This document shows, one piece after another, positions 20,574 to 30,188 of a stretch of 64,000 nucleotides of DNA (its first letter is position 1; every line of letters starts with the position of its first letter). The position numbers and the translations under genes are program-made. Below the pieces are notes generated by a model. It was not told where the DNA came from. It saw nothing but the letters and a program-made list of their open reading frames with translations, and searched no databases. The DNA lies in NCBI GenBank assembly GCA_022360315.1, contig JAKSDA010000363.1, positions 1 to 64,000 of the forward strand, written 5' to 3'. Source of the DNA: Pseudomonadota bacterium (GTDB taxonomy: Bacteria > Myxococcota_A > Polyangia > Haliangiales > Haliangiaceae).

Positions 20574-21155
20574 TCAGTTCTGGCTTCGATCGAGCAGTTT
20601 ATCCGACGTGGGTGGAACGTAGTTCTCGAACACGTCCAGTAATGCGTCGGGATCCCCTTCGACCAGCAGCATCCCGGCATGGGCCTGCGAGACAAAACGC
20701 TGGCTGGTCGAATGGGCCAAAAACGCCAACAAGTGATCGTAATACCCGGCAATATTGAGCAGTCCACACGGTTTCGGGTGGATTCCGAGCTGCGCCCAGG
20801 TCAGCACTTCAAAGATCTCTTCGAGTGTGCCAAATCCTCCTGGCAGGGCGATGAAGCCCGCGGACAGCTCCTCCATCTGCGCCTTTCGCTGGTGCATCGA
20901 CTGCACGATGCGCAGCTCGGTGAGTCCGGGATGCGCCACCTCCTTGGTCACGAGCGCTTCGGGAATGATGCCGGTGACGCGTCCCCCCTGTTCGAGGACC
21001 GCATCGGCCAGCGCTCCCATGAGGCCGACGTTGGCACCGCCATAGACTAGCTCGAGGCCCCGCGAAACCAATGCATGGCCCACTTGTTTCGCCGCCTCCA
21101 GATAGTCGGGTCGGGATCCGGGGCTGGAGCCGCAAAATACACAAATTCTGGTCAT
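20574..21155 (-). CDS. LOG-family (TIGR00730) phosphoribohydrolase
   Basis: A 193-aa protein starting MTRICVFCGSSPG with GAGCTGG just upstream. It has the Rossmann fold with YGGANVGLMGALADA and the family signature PGGFGTLEEIFE. LOG proteins release free cytokinin-type adenine bases from riboside 5'-monophosphates, or hydrolyse nucleotide monophosphates more generally. The length is normal for the family. It shares its strand with the CBS gene 81 bp upstream and may be co-transcribed with it. Confidence 0.9.
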   Translation of the reverse strand: MTRICVFCGSSPGSRPDYLEAAKQVGHALVSRGLELVYGGANVGLMGALADAVLEQGGRVTGIIPEALVTKEVAHPGLTELRIVQSMHQRKAQMEELSAGFIALPGGFGTLEEIFEVLTWAQLGIHPKPCGLLNIAGYYDHLLAFLAHSTSQRFVSQAHAGMLLVEGDPDALLDVFENYVPPTSDKLLDRSQN

Positions 21156-21236
21156 CCAGCTCGATCGTAGCACTGGCACCCGGCAGCAGCCATGTCTGCA
21201 TCCGAGGGATCGATCGATAGCCGCCAGACCGAGAAC

Positions 21237-22037
21237 TCATCGGGCCGGACGTCTGTCCTTGGCAATCGCTCGAACGATGTCCAGCGGGGTCACGATGCCG
21301 CGAACTCCCGTGACATCGGTGGCCACCACGCGCCACGTGCTCAACTTGACCGCTTCCTCGGCTACCAGGTGTAAAGGGGTCCCTTCTTTGACCGTCAGAA
21401 TCTCGGTGTCCATGGCGTCGCGGACCGGCGTGGCCCGGGGCAAGTTGCGGCACTGCAGGGCCTCAGCCTGGGTAAACACGCCGAGTGCTCCAGCTTCACC
21501 GATAACCACCACACCGGATACATGAATGGTCTCGAGAAAAGCGGTCACGTTGGCAATCGTTTCGTCAGACGGGACGACAAAAAGTGGCGTGGACATGAAG
21601 TGTCCGATCGGCTTGGTCACCTGCAGATCGACGACTGCAGGCATCACATCGCGTGCGCTGAGAACCCCGACCAGATGGCCGGATTCGGTGACATAGACCC
21701 GGTGAATTTGCTCGACGGCCATGACCTCAGCTGCTTCTTCCAGGGTATCTTGGCTGTCCACAGTGATCGCACCGGGTGACATGATATCAGCCGCAGTCAG
21801 CTGCGGAATGCGGAGTAGCGGAGCCTCGGTGTCGCTTTCTCGCCGCGCAAACGACTGGCGAATGAGATCAGTCCGCGACACCACGCCGATCAATGCCTCA
21901 CTGCGGTCGACCACCGGCATGCTCGATATCGAGTACTTGATAAAGCGATGGTGCAACGCGTTGAGGGTGCACGTCAGCGGAATGGTGCGGAGCGGCGCGT
22001 TCATGTACCAATGGACGGGCATGGTGAAGTGAGACAT
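21237..22037 (-). CDS. Four-CBS-domain protein
   Basis: A 266-aa protein made only of CBS motifs, two Bateman pairs. Repeats begin near residues 10, 85, 145 and 205, with the typical ends GVVSRTDLIRQ, GVLSARDVMP, GVFTQAEAL and GIVTPLDIVRA. Such proteins bind adenine nucleotides and regulate partners; none is fused here. The LOG gene, an adenine-nucleotide enzyme, follows on the same strand. Confidence 0.88.
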   Translation of the reverse strand: MSHFTMPVHWYMNAPLRTIPLTCTLNALHHRFIKYSISSMPVVDRSEALIGVVSRTDLIRQSFARRESDTEAPLLRIPQLTAADIMSPGAITVDSQDTLEEAAEVMAVEQIHRVYVTESGHLVGVLSARDVMPAVVDLQVTKPIGHFMSTPLFVVPSDETIANVTAFLETIHVSGVVVIGEAGALGVFTQAEALQCRNLPRATPVRDAMDTEILTVKEGTPLHLVAEEAVKLSTWRVVATDVTGVRGIVTPLDIVRAIAKDRRPAR

Positions 22038-22179
22038 GAGTCAAATGCTACCGCGAACCGAGGGTACGGATCCCGGCGCGCCATTCCGGCTCGTGGCGCG
22101 GATGAGCAGTTCCCGGCGCGGGTGAAGAGCTCCGGGCGCCGATGCCCGCATCCTGGCGCGGGCCAGCGCCCGCTCGACG

Positions 22180-23820
22180 TCATTCGTCGACGTCGTGATC
22201 TTGTCGCGTGCTTTCGCCACCCGGGCAGCCAGCAACCTCCATGCGGCTGCCCCAGCCCTGGTTTTGCTCGCGCAGAGCACGGGCCTTGTCACGACCCAGT
22301 TTGCGACCCAGGGCTGCCTCCATCTCGTCGCCGAGCGCGCCGAGGCGGCGAAAATACCGCTCGATCGGGCTGGCCCGCGACCAGTCGGCCGGCGGCTCGA
22401 TCATGCCAGCGCGCTCCCGGGCGATGCGCTGCTGAATCCGTTCGGTCTCGCCGGGTAGAGATTTATCCCATAGCTCGCGCGCCATGGCATTCATCGAGAG
22501 AGAGTCGGCGCCGCTGGTATCCCCTGTGGCCTCGATATAGAGCTGGCGCAACTGCTCTTTCCAGCGCGCGTGCATCTCGGCCAGGGTTTGATTGACCTGT
22601 TGGTGCTCGGTTTCGCTGAGCCCCAGCTGCTGAGCCCGGTCGGGCGTGAGCCAGCGCGAATCGGCGCGGAGGATGGGCGGTACGTCGTACCTGACCCGGC
22701 ACTCCCTGGCAAATTTGTGCAGAAGCTCGGGTCCGGGATCGAACCATGGACGACCGTCGTCATCCTCGCTGCGGGCCTGGCGGACCGATCGGCGAGAGTC
22801 GCGCAGAGCGCGCTCCAAGCTGTCGACCTGGGCGCGCAATTCGGCCAGTTTTTTGCGCTGGACCTTGTCGCGAGCCACGAGTTCGGCGCGGGAAAGGTCG
22901 GGAGATGGCGCGGACTCGAACTCCTCGGAGCCAGAGGGCTTTTCGGCGAAAACTCCGCGCATTTTGCTGTCATCGGTCACAACGTCGGGTACCGCGCCGC
23001 GGCTGGAGACGACCGCTTTTTGCCCGGCCTCGACCGAGCGCTGGTGTCCGCCCGAGGCCACCAGCACCTGGCCCTCGTACACAGTAACCACCAGGGCAGC
23101 TCCCAGCGCTGCGCCGACCAATGCCTGTTTGGGTAGCTTCATTTCGTGTACCTCCACGCGAAAACAAGTTCCGGTAACCGAGATATCAGCCACCGGGGTG
23201 TGCACGACAAAGCGAGCGCCCAATGCATTGCGAACCATGTCCCCGCTGCGACCCCGAATAGGATCGACGCGGTAAAACACCTCTCCTGCGCCTTGCCATA
23301 CCGATGCGGCCCCGCGTTTATCTACCTGCCAGGACATATCGGTCCCGGGCTCGATGACCGCCACTCCGCGCCGGCCAAGTGCAGCTGTGGTGCGGGTTCG
23401 AATGTTCACCGGTCCCGCACTGGTCGCGGTCATCGCATTGCTCGGTCGATCTGATGAGTCTCCGGCCGAAAAGACGCCCACGGCGACAGCGCCAATGCAG
23501 ATCCCGCCGATCAGAGTCGCAGCAGCATTGATTGCCCGACTCGGCCGACCGATCAAAGCCCGCTGCCAACGCGGTACATCGAGTGAATGTTCGCCATTGG
23601 CAGCGGATTGCGGCAGGGCTTGCGAGTCCGGCCCACGGGTCGCAGCAATGACCCGGTCGACAAAGTCAGCAGGTGGCTGATCGGCCGGCCATGCGGCCAA
23701 CACATCGGGTGAAATCTCGTCCGAGCACTCCGCTCTCAGTTCGGACCCATTGTTGTTGTCCGTATTGCCCGCGCCGCCGGTGTTGTCCCGTTCGGGCCGC
23801 TCGGGTTTTCGATCAGCCAT
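22180..23820 (-). CDS. FecR-domain membrane protein, probable partner of the ECF sigma factor
   Basis: A 546-aa protein whose ATG 23820 overlaps the end of the sigma gene by 8 bp. The cytoplasmic N-terminus (1-90) is acidic and may bind sigma. A membrane helix (about 95-115, LIGGICIGAVAVGV) is followed by a FecR-like domain (about 135-260: WQGAGEVFYRVDP, ADISVTGTCFRVEV, VTVYEGQVLV). Within FecR, between TGTCFRVEV and VYEGQV, lies an unusual hydrophobic insert (ALVGAALGAALVV). The C-terminal 250 residues are coiled and charged (KLAELRAQVDSLERAL). It is likely an anti-sigma or sensor protein. Confidence 0.8.
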   Translation of the reverse strand: MADRKPERPERDNTGGAGNTDNNNGSELRAECSDEISPDVLAAWPADQPPADFVDRVIAATRGPDSQALPQSAANGEHSLDVPRWQRALIGRPSRAINAAATLIGGICIGAVAVGVFSAGDSSDRPSNAMTATSAGPVNIRTRTTAALGRRGVAVIEPGTDMSWQVDKRGAASVWQGAGEVFYRVDPIRGRSGDMVRNALGARFVVHTPVADISVTGTCFRVEVHEMKLPKQALVGAALGAALVVTVYEGQVLVASGGHQRSVEAGQKAVVSSRGAVPDVVTDDSKMRGVFAEKPSGSEEFESAPSPDLSRAELVARDKVQRKKLAELRAQVDSLERALRDSRRSVRQARSEDDDGRPWFDPGPELLHKFARECRVRYDVPPILRADSRWLTPDRAQQLGLSETEHQQVNQTLAEMHARWKEQLRQLYIEATGDTSGADSLSMNAMARELWDKSLPGETERIQQRIARERAGMIEPPADWSRASPIERYFRRLGALGDEMEAALGRKLGRDKARALREQNQGWGSRMEVAGCPGGESTRQDHDVDE

Positions 23821-24454
23821 CGTGCATCTCCGCAAGTGATTCGCGCAGCGCGGCTCGAGCGCGGGCGAGACGGGATTTGACCGTTCCGGTGTCGATACCG
23901 AGCGCCCGGGATATTTCAGCGTATTCAAAGCCGTGATACTCGCGCAGGAGAAACGCAGCGCGATAGGGCGGCGATAGATCGGCGATAGCCCGCTGGATCG
24001 CGGCCGCGATCTCGCGCCGCCGGGTCATCTGGTCGGCCCGGTCGTCACCGGCCAGGCCGCTCGTGTCGTCCTCGATCGGCTCGGTGGCTGGCCGAGCCCG
24101 ACGCAGTTCGTCGACTGCACGGCGCGATGCAATGGTGAGGATCCAGGTCGAAAGCCGAGCTGGTCCCAGCGGGGCAAAGCGTTTCAGCGAGCGAAATACC
24201 TGAATGAATGTCTCCTGCGCCAGATCTTCGACCACGGGCCGCCGATCCGGCCCGAGCATGCGCGAGAGCAGGGCGAATACCGGCCTCTGGTAGTGCACAA
24301 CCAGTGCGCGGCAGGCTCCGTCATCACCCCGTTGGGCGCGCCTGAGAGTCAACTCGTCGAGCTCACCGGATGCGGGTGCAGAATCGCCCTTCGATGCTTC
24401 GTTCGATGCACTGGGAGAATTCGCCATGAACGGTGCCGGAGTTGCCGGACTCAC
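23813..24454 (-). CDS. ECF RNA polymerase sigma factor
   Basis: A 213-aa protein from GTG 24454; ATG 24427 is an alternative and neither has a good ribosome-binding site. Region 2 (about 50-115) holds VVEDLAQETFIQVFRSL and LSTWILTIASRRAVDELR. Region 4 (about 150-205) holds LSPPYRAAFLLREYHGFEYAEIS with a helix-turn-helix GIDTGTVKSRLARARAAL. It overlaps the FecR-domain gene, indicating a coupled sigma/anti-sigma pair. Confidence 0.9.
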   Translation of the reverse strand: MSPATPAPFMANSPSASNEASKGDSAPASGELDELTLRRAQRGDDGACRALVVHYQRPVFALLSRMLGPDRRPVVEDLAQETFIQVFRSLKRFAPLGPARLSTWILTIASRRAVDELRRARPATEPIEDDTSGLAGDDRADQMTRRREIAAAIQRAIADLSPPYRAAFLLREYHGFEYAEISRALGIDTGTVKSRLARARAALRESLAEMHDG

Positions 24455-24584
24455 ATCGAGTTACTCGGAGCCGGGACCAAAATGTTCCCACAGCTGCCCG
24501 CCGAACTGACCCATCCACTCCGTATACCTTTTTATTTATTGCGATATCAGCTGGTTAGGATTACGCGGCCGTGCAGAGCAAAAC

Positions 24585-24621
24585 AATAAAAAAGCACCTC
24601 GACGGGATCCGCCGAGGTGCT
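24585..24621 (-). terminator. Rho-independent terminator of the cupredoxin lipoprotein gene
   Basis: Minus-strand stem AGCACCTCG/CGAGGTGCT (9 bp) with an 11-base loop is followed by TTTTTATTG. It lies about 50 bp after the stop at 24674, in the right direction for that gene. Confidence 0.85.
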
Positions 24622-24673
24622 TGCCTGAGTACTGCAAGGAGGAAAGGAGCAACTCAGTGTCAGTATCGAAAAC

Positions 24674-25444
24674 TCATGGCGCTGGTGCGGGATCGACGAT
24701 GACGATCTGGCCCAGACCGGCATCTTTTTCGTGCTCGTGGCAGTAGTAATCGTAGGTACCAGCCACGGTGATCTCGACTGTGTAGTTCTGGCCCTGGCTC
24801 ATGGAACCGGGCTGATGGGGAAAGCCGGCCCGGTCAGCATCAGCGTGGATGCGATGTTCTTCGCCCGGGGTTCCATCGCTGTTCTGGAAGATCACAGTAG
24901 CACCGCTGCGAACTTCTACCGTGGGTGGGAAGGGATGCAAGTTTCCGCCTGTCCCATCGGTGATATCGATGATGAGCTGATTGGCAACATCGACCGTGAT
25001 CTGACCTTGCCGCTGTCCAGGTGCGGCACTGGCCTGCAGGTCGATCTGCGCAGACATCGCCTCGGCGTTGGTCGGGACCACTACACTCAAGGTTGCGGTT
25101 GCCGAGCCGTCTTTTTGCAGAGAAACCACCTCGGGCGTGAACGCGGCCTCCCATGAAGAAGGCACATTGGCCACTGCCAGCGTCACAGGACCGGCAAAGT
25201 TCTGCGACTGGAGAGAGATCTCGAAGTCAGCCGAGTTGCCGAGAGTGAGCGATGCAGTGATCGGCGACGTCACGCTCACAGTATAGTTGGCTTGTGGCTC
25301 TTGATCGCCCGGATCGGTGCCGCCCGGACTACCGTTGTCCAGGTCTTCGCCGCCGTTCGACAGATCGCCGCCTCCGACCGTGCATCCGGTGGTGGCCAGA
25401 AATATTGTAGTAGAAAGTGATAGAAGAGTCTTTTTAATCGCCAT
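24674..25444 (-). CDS. Lipoprotein with C-terminal cupredoxin (plastocyanin-like) domain
   Basis: A 256-aa protein. The signal peptide ends in the lipobox TTGC, followed by a Gly/Asp-rich linker. Residues 52-150 form an Ig-like beta domain (SADFEISLQSQNFAGPVTLAV). Residues 155-250 look like a cupredoxin with His in EEHRIHAD and the Cys-His pair in YYCHEHEKDAGLG, the usual type-1 copper ligands. It is probably an envelope electron carrier or copper-binding protein. Confidence 0.75.
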   Translation of the reverse strand: MAIKKTLLSLSTTIFLATTGCTVGGGDLSNGGEDLDNGSPGGTDPGDQEPQANYTVSVTSPITASLTLGNSADFEISLQSQNFAGPVTLAVANVPSSWEAAFTPEVVSLQKDGSATATLSVVVPTNAEAMSAQIDLQASAAPGQRQGQITVDVANQLIIDITDGTGGNLHPFPPTVEVRSGATVIFQNSDGTPGEEHRIHADADRAGFPHQPGSMSQGQNYTVEITVAGTYDYYCHEHEKDAGLGQIVIVDPAPAP

Positions 25445-25751
25445 CGTGGACCACCGACTCGTTTTGCGAACGCAATGCCAACATTCAAGTGTACGAAATC
25501 ACCGACAGGTACCCAGGTTGCGCCTGGGGGCAAAGTCTCCGGTTGCGTTGTCATCGCCACAGGCCGCAGCGGTCTTGCCAGCACCGGTTGCCCAATGGGC
25601 AGAGGAGTGCCGTCGAGGGTGTTTCCGAATCACAAAACAATGAGAATCTGCACGCGCCGTAATTATAATTACTGTTGCTGAGACCGACGAAGTTGCACAG
25701 CTCGGGATGTGGGTGCAATCTTCGGCACCTGCGACCTGTGACGCTCTGGCC
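25445..25751. promoter_or_regulatory. Divergent control region with a 14-bp palindrome
   Basis: The region between the cupredoxin lipoprotein gene (minus) and the M28 gene (plus) has no gene of its own. GTAATTATAATTAC at 25659-25672 is a perfect AT-rich palindrome, 80 bp before the M28 start, and could be a repressor site. Confidence 0.4.
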
Positions 25752-27437
25752 ATGGGAACTCATCTCCGCACGATCTCGGCGTTTCTCTTGCTGGTTGTCG
25801 CAGTGTTGCTGGCCATTGCGGGCTTGGCTCCGCCGGATGTGGTTTCGGCCGATGCCGACCCGGATGACTTCTCTGCGCAGCGGGCCATGGAGCACGTTCG
25901 CGCGATTGCCAGGCAGCCGCGCCCGGTCGGGTCCGACGAGCATCGGCGGGTGGCGCAGTACATTGTCGCGCAATTGCGAGAGCTGGGATTCGAGCCCGAA
26001 ATCCAGACAGGGCACATCGGCACGTTTGACGGTCGCAATTCGCCAGTGCCGTTGACCAACCTCATCGCGCGACTAGCGGGGAGAAACTCGACCGGTGGCG
26101 TGTTGCTGGTCGCGCACTACGACTCGCGCCCGACCACATCGGGTGCAGGAGACGATGCCAGCGGTGTGGCTGTGCTGCTCGAAACCGCGCGAGCGCTGCG
26201 CAGCGGAGTGCCTGTGGACAACGATGTGATCTGGCTGTTCAGCGATGGAGAAGAACTCGGTTTACTCGGCGCGCAGCTGTTTGTCGACCAGCACCGATAC
26301 GCCGGCGACGTTCGGGTCGCGCTCAACTTCGAAGCCCGAGGCAACCGAGGTCCGGCACTCACATTTGAGCTCAGCGATGACAACGGCTGGCTAATCGAGC
26401 AATATGCCCGTGCAGTCGATCATCCCCGGGCCGGTTCGGCATTCTACGAGGTTTATCGGCGACTACCCAATGATACCGACTTTTCGGTGCTCAAGCGGGC
26501 CGGCATTGCCGGTTACAACTCGGCCTTTATCAGCGGTCTCGTCCACTATCATGCTCCGACCGATACGCCAGAGCGTCTCGATCCGCGTAGTGTGCAACAC
26601 CAGGGCGAATACGCGCTGTCGTTGGCTCGCCATCTCGGCCAGACGGAGCTCGGCCGAGTAAGGCAGCCCAACGCGGTATACTTCAATACGGTTGGCGATC
26701 ATTTTGTGACCTATCCGGCCAGCTGGAGTCCCTTTTTCGCTTCAGTTGTGATCGCCTTATGGACGGCTCAGTGGTGGCTGGCCAGGCGCCGGTATGGATT
26801 ACGGCTGCGTTCCGTCGCACTTGCAACCATCAGCTGGCCGGTGATCGCGGTTCTTGCTGGCGTATCGGCCAGGCTAGTTGTGGCGCTGGTCGGCCTGTTT
26901 CACCCCAGCTGGACCGATTTTTTGTCCGCTGGGGGCATATATTCCAGCTCTTTAGTATTCGCGGCCATTGCCAGCACGACCTGGACAGTAATCAGCGGCG
27001 CCCATGCATGGCTCCTCGGTCGAATCGCAGCAGTCGAGGTCGCCTTGGGCTATCAGGTGTGGTTAGTAGGATTGATTGTGGCGAGCGCTGTAATGGCACC
27101 TTCTGCTTCGTATTTGGTGATCTTCCCCCTTGGAGGAGTTGTGCTCGGTTTGCTCGCAGAGTGGTGGCTTGCTGGCGGGTCAGGCGAGCCGAGCCGGCCG
27201 ATGCCGCTGTTGCGCGCGCTTTTCGCCCTGCCGGCGCTGTTGATACTGGTCCCGGTAATCTATCTGCTCTTCGAGAGTTTCGGTATCCATCTCGTGGTCG
27301 TGCCCGCCCTGGCGATCGCGCTTGTGGGTACAACGCTGGTGCCCTGGCTCGACGCGCTCGAGTGCTATCGACGGGGTGGCGTGACCCTGATGTCCGGATT
27401 GATTGCAGCTGTGCTCGTGGCCCTTTCTGCAGCCTGA
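25752..27437 (+). CDS. M28-family aminopeptidase with multispanning membrane domain
   Basis: A 561-aa protein. An N-terminal hydrophobic segment (LLLVVAVLLAIAGLA) exports or anchors the enzyme. The peptidase domain (about 45-300) shows the M28 two-zinc site: AHYDS, GAGDDASGVA, the DGEELG catalytic Glu and HYHAPTDTPE. After about residue 325 there are around seven hydrophobic segments, as in Fxna/ERMP1-like M28 proteins. The active site should face the periplasm. The plus-strand gene converges on the kinase gene at 27520. Confidence 0.88.
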   Translation: MGTHLRTISAFLLLVVAVLLAIAGLAPPDVVSADADPDDFSAQRAMEHVRAIARQPRPVGSDEHRRVAQYIVAQLRELGFEPEIQTGHIGTFDGRNSPVPLTNLIARLAGRNSTGGVLLVAHYDSRPTTSGAGDDASGVAVLLETARALRSGVPVDNDVIWLFSDGEELGLLGAQLFVDQHRYAGDVRVALNFEARGNRGPALTFELSDDNGWLIEQYARAVDHPRAGSAFYEVYRRLPNDTDFSVLKRAGIAGYNSAFISGLVHYHAPTDTPERLDPRSVQHQGEYALSLARHLGQTELGRVRQPNAVYFNTVGDHFVTYPASWSPFFASVVIALWTAQWWLARRRYGLRLRSVALATISWPVIAVLAGVSARLVVALVGLFHPSWTDFLSAGGIYSSSLVFAAIASTTWTVISGAHAWLLGRIAAVEVALGYQVWLVGLIVASAVMAPSASYLVIFPLGGVVLGLLAEWWLAGGSGEPSRPMPLLRALFALPALLILVPVIYLLFESFGIHLVVVPALAIALVGTTLVPWLDALECYRRGGVTLMSGLIAAVLVALSAA

Positions 27438-27519
27438 CTAGATGTGCGCCAGCTACACGCGATCACGTCGAAAAGAATCCACGTGACCATCCGCAACCCG
27501 ACCGCTTGTGGCGCGTGTT

Positions 27520-28857
27520 TCATTGGTTGCTGGACGTGCTTTCGACCACTCCGTGCATATTTTCTCTCGGCGCCCAGACCCGCACATCCAGCACCGGTCC
27601 GGCAATTCCCTCGGGATCGTGGGCGGTGGCCAGCACCAGGGCGCGATCGCGGCGGATGCACATATTGATATGAACGCGGGGGTCAGGTGTGGGCCGATTC
27701 TGGAGTATTTCGTATAGTCCCCAGGCCAGGTTGCGCATACGCGACATGGCGGCATCGGCGCGTTTGCGGGACGCCGGCGTCAAAAAGACGGCCAGAGTTG
27801 CGGTCTCGGTTTGCAGGGCGATGCGCAAGCCAGCGTTGAGCAGGGTTCGCTCCGAAGTATCGATTATATTCCACAAATCGTCGAGGAGTTCCTCGTCTAC
27901 TTCGTCGCCGTCATCGGTCTCGGCGATGCGAAGATCGAGATAGATGGCGATCGCCTCGGCCATGGCGGGAGCTCTGCGGGCAGATTCTCCGCTCACAGCG
28001 CAGCGAAAGGCGTCGAGAAACGCCATGGCATCCTCATATCGCGCCTCGGGCGTTTTGGCCAGACCGCGGGCGATCACTCCATCGATTGCCTTCGGGACCG
28101 GAGCGAGCGAACTCGGAGCGATGGGTTCGGCGCTGAGGTGCAGCTGTGCCAGCGCCGCCGGGGTATTGCCACGGAAGGGCAACTTTCCGGTAACCAGGCG
28201 GTAGGCGACAATACCCAGGGCATAGACATCGACCCGCCGATCGACCGGAAAGCCCTTGAGCTGCTCGGGTGCCATCACATGTGGCGTGCCGAGCACCCGA
28301 CCGATCGTGGTGATGGTGCTGCCGTCCGACTGACCGTCGATCAACTTGGCAATGCCAAAGTCGAGCAGTTTGACGATACGTTTGCCGGTGGCTTCGGCCA
28401 GAAAAATATTACTACACTTGACATCGCGGTGGATGACGCCAGCCTCGTGCGCAGCGTGCAGCGCGGCGCTCAGTGGCTCGAGAATCTCGAGTGCTTGCTG
28501 CGGTGACATGCGTCCCCGCAGTAGTAGCTCTTGCGACAGGTCGTTGCCGTCGAGCAGCTCCATGATGTAGTAGGGCCGATCGTCCGGCAAGGTGCCAACA
28601 TCGTATGTCTCGACGATATTGGGGTGGCCGATCAGATTGATGGCACGTACTTCTTGGAGAAAACGGCGGACGTTTTTGGCTTTTTCTGCGAGTTCGTGGC
28701 TGAGTACTTTCATCGCCGCGAACTGCCCGGAGCGCGTGTCTTCCACACAATAGAGCACTCCTCCTCCACCACGACCGAGTTCGCCCATCACGCTGTACGG
28801 GCCGAGTTGGGTTCCGGGGTCGAGCTCGGAAATCGAATACCATGATTGCTGTGGCAT
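27520..28857 (-). CDS. Soluble Ser/Thr protein kinase with degenerate cyclase-like C-terminus
   Basis: A 445-aa protein. ATG 28857 is chosen because GGGAG lies seven bases upstream; longer frames to 29001 lack this. The kinase domain (about 20-290) has GELGRGGGGVLYCVED, Lys50, HRDVKCSN (143-150), DFG (166-168) and GTPHVMAPEQ. There is no membrane helix. The C-terminal segment (about 320-440) has a pattern like class III cyclases (IYLDLR, a long helix, RVHINMCI) but lacks the second catalytic GD motif, so it may be a regulatory pseudo-cyclase. That reading is inference. Confidence 0.85.
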   Translation of the reverse strand: MPQQSWYSISELDPGTQLGPYSVMGELGRGGGGVLYCVEDTRSGQFAAMKVLSHELAEKAKNVRRFLQEVRAINLIGHPNIVETYDVGTLPDDRPYYIMELLDGNDLSQELLLRGRMSPQQALEILEPLSAALHAAHEAGVIHRDVKCSNIFLAEATGKRIVKLLDFGIAKLIDGQSDGSTITTIGRVLGTPHVMAPEQLKGFPVDRRVDVYALGIVAYRLVTGKLPFRGNTPAALAQLHLSAEPIAPSSLAPVPKAIDGVIARGLAKTPEARYEDAMAFLDAFRCAVSGESARRAPAMAEAIAIYLDLRIAETDDGDEVDEELLDDLWNIIDTSERTLLNAGLRIALQTETATLAVFLTPASRKRADAAMSRMRNLAWGLYEILQNRPTPDPRVHINMCIRRDRALVLATAHDPEGIAGPVLDVRVWAPRENMHGVVESTSSNQ

Positions 28858-29393
28858 GACGCACTCCCAGGCTTGCGGTGGTTTGGATGTGGAGATTGAC
28901 GCCATCGTCCCCTGTTTGTTGGCTGTTGCCTCCGTATCAGTCATATCGAACTTCGCGAATTGGGATGGCAGAGCATGTTGTTCATGTCGCGTCCCGGGCA
29001 TGACCCGGACCGCAGCCCACAGCCGACCCTACCAGTGTCACGTTCCCGACCCGGCAATGGACACCCAGACGCAGCGGATCCGCGCGCCTCCATTCTGACT
29101 CGTCGCATTGCTCGGTTTATCGGATCAACAAGACTGAGATTTAGGGCCCGCGCAGAAATAACTTCACGAATATGGGCGCCGAGCCGCCCGGCTGGCAAGG
29201 CGCGAAGAGGACGAATAATCGGAGTATTTAACCGATGAGCCAAACGGGCCAGGCGGGATGCATCGGCGTGCAAAACGGGGAGTTTTTTGTCCGCGGGGCC
29301 TCATGGCCTGCCACGACAAACGATCGCTTTTCACAGATCTTACACAGACCAATTCTCGCCCGGGCAGCGGGGAAATGCGTTTCCCGGGCGTTG
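28858..29393. other. Intergenic region upstream of the soluble kinase
   Basis: No gene, RNA or repeat was recognised on either strand. It lies between the stop of the membrane protein gene and the kinase start, both on the minus strand, and likely contains the kinase promoter. Confidence 0.5.
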
Positions 29394-30188
29394 CTAGCGG
29401 CCGGCAGTGCGGCCGGACCAGGATTCGTAGTCACTTACTCGACGTGCAAGGGCTTCGAGATCTTCTCCCGTTTTGGCCCTCTTTTCGGCTGCAACGACGA
29501 GTAGACCTACCGCGGCCTGGAGCAGGCGGCCGCCGGGCAGAGGTAAGTTGGCGCCGCGCAGCGCATATTCGTGCACTTCTGAGATGCGAAATGTCTCGGT
29601 ACCGACCTCCAAAAACTCATCGTCCTTGACACAGACGACATCGGCACCGACCACCAGGGCGCGCTCGAGTTCGCGGCGCACCGAGGCGTGGTTTTGCCCC
29701 TGCGATTGCGCCTGTAACCGGCGACGCGCATCTTCGTATACGTCTGGGCGAGTGATCGGCGCCTCCCGGGTATACGGAGCCAGCTGATCGGCGATGCGTT
29801 TGGCTGCATCGGGGCCATCGGCGACGTGCAGGGCGACTTCCAGGTCACCGAGAACGAGCAAAAGGTCGCGAGATCGGGTGCGACGCCGTGCCTCCGAGAA
29901 CCGCTCGTGGGCCAGATAAAGCATGCCCGCTGCAGTGAAAACCCCACCGGGAATGACGTGGAGCGCTCCGGCCACGACCCCGGCAGCAGCTACACCGGCC
30001 ATGACCAGTGCCCCCTTGGGCGAGCGGCCGATCAGTTCAACTCGATCGAGTAGTCGGGAGTCGAGACTGATCACCGGATTGCCCGGAGGTGCAATGACGA
30101 GCAGGGGACCTTCGACCCCCATGCCGCTGCGCGGTAGAAGTTTTGCTCGGTCGATCTCGATCGGTCTGTCGACGACTCGTGAATCCAC
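29394..30188 (-). CDS. Membrane protein of unknown function coupled to the DUF4388 gene
   Basis: A 264-aa protein starting at a GTG that shares its first base with the TAG stop of the upstream gene, showing translational coupling. Hydrophobic segments lie at about 60-95 (GALVMAGVAAAGVVAGALHV, then a Gly-rich second segment). The rest is soluble and basic, ending with a helix (AAVGLLVVAAEKRAKTGEDL). I recognise no family. Confidence 0.6.
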   Translation of the reverse strand: MDSRVVDRPIEIDRAKLLPRSGMGVEGPLLVIAPPGNPVISLDSRLLDRVELIGRSPKGALVMAGVAAAGVVAGALHVIPGGVFTAAGMLYLAHERFSEARRRTRSRDLLLVLGDLEVALHVADGPDAAKRIADQLAPYTREAPITRPDVYEDARRRLQAQSQGQNHASVRRELERALVVGADVVCVKDDEFLEVGTETFRISEVHEYALRGANLPLPGGRLLQAAVGLLVVAAEKRAKTGEDLEALARRVSDYESWSGRTAGR

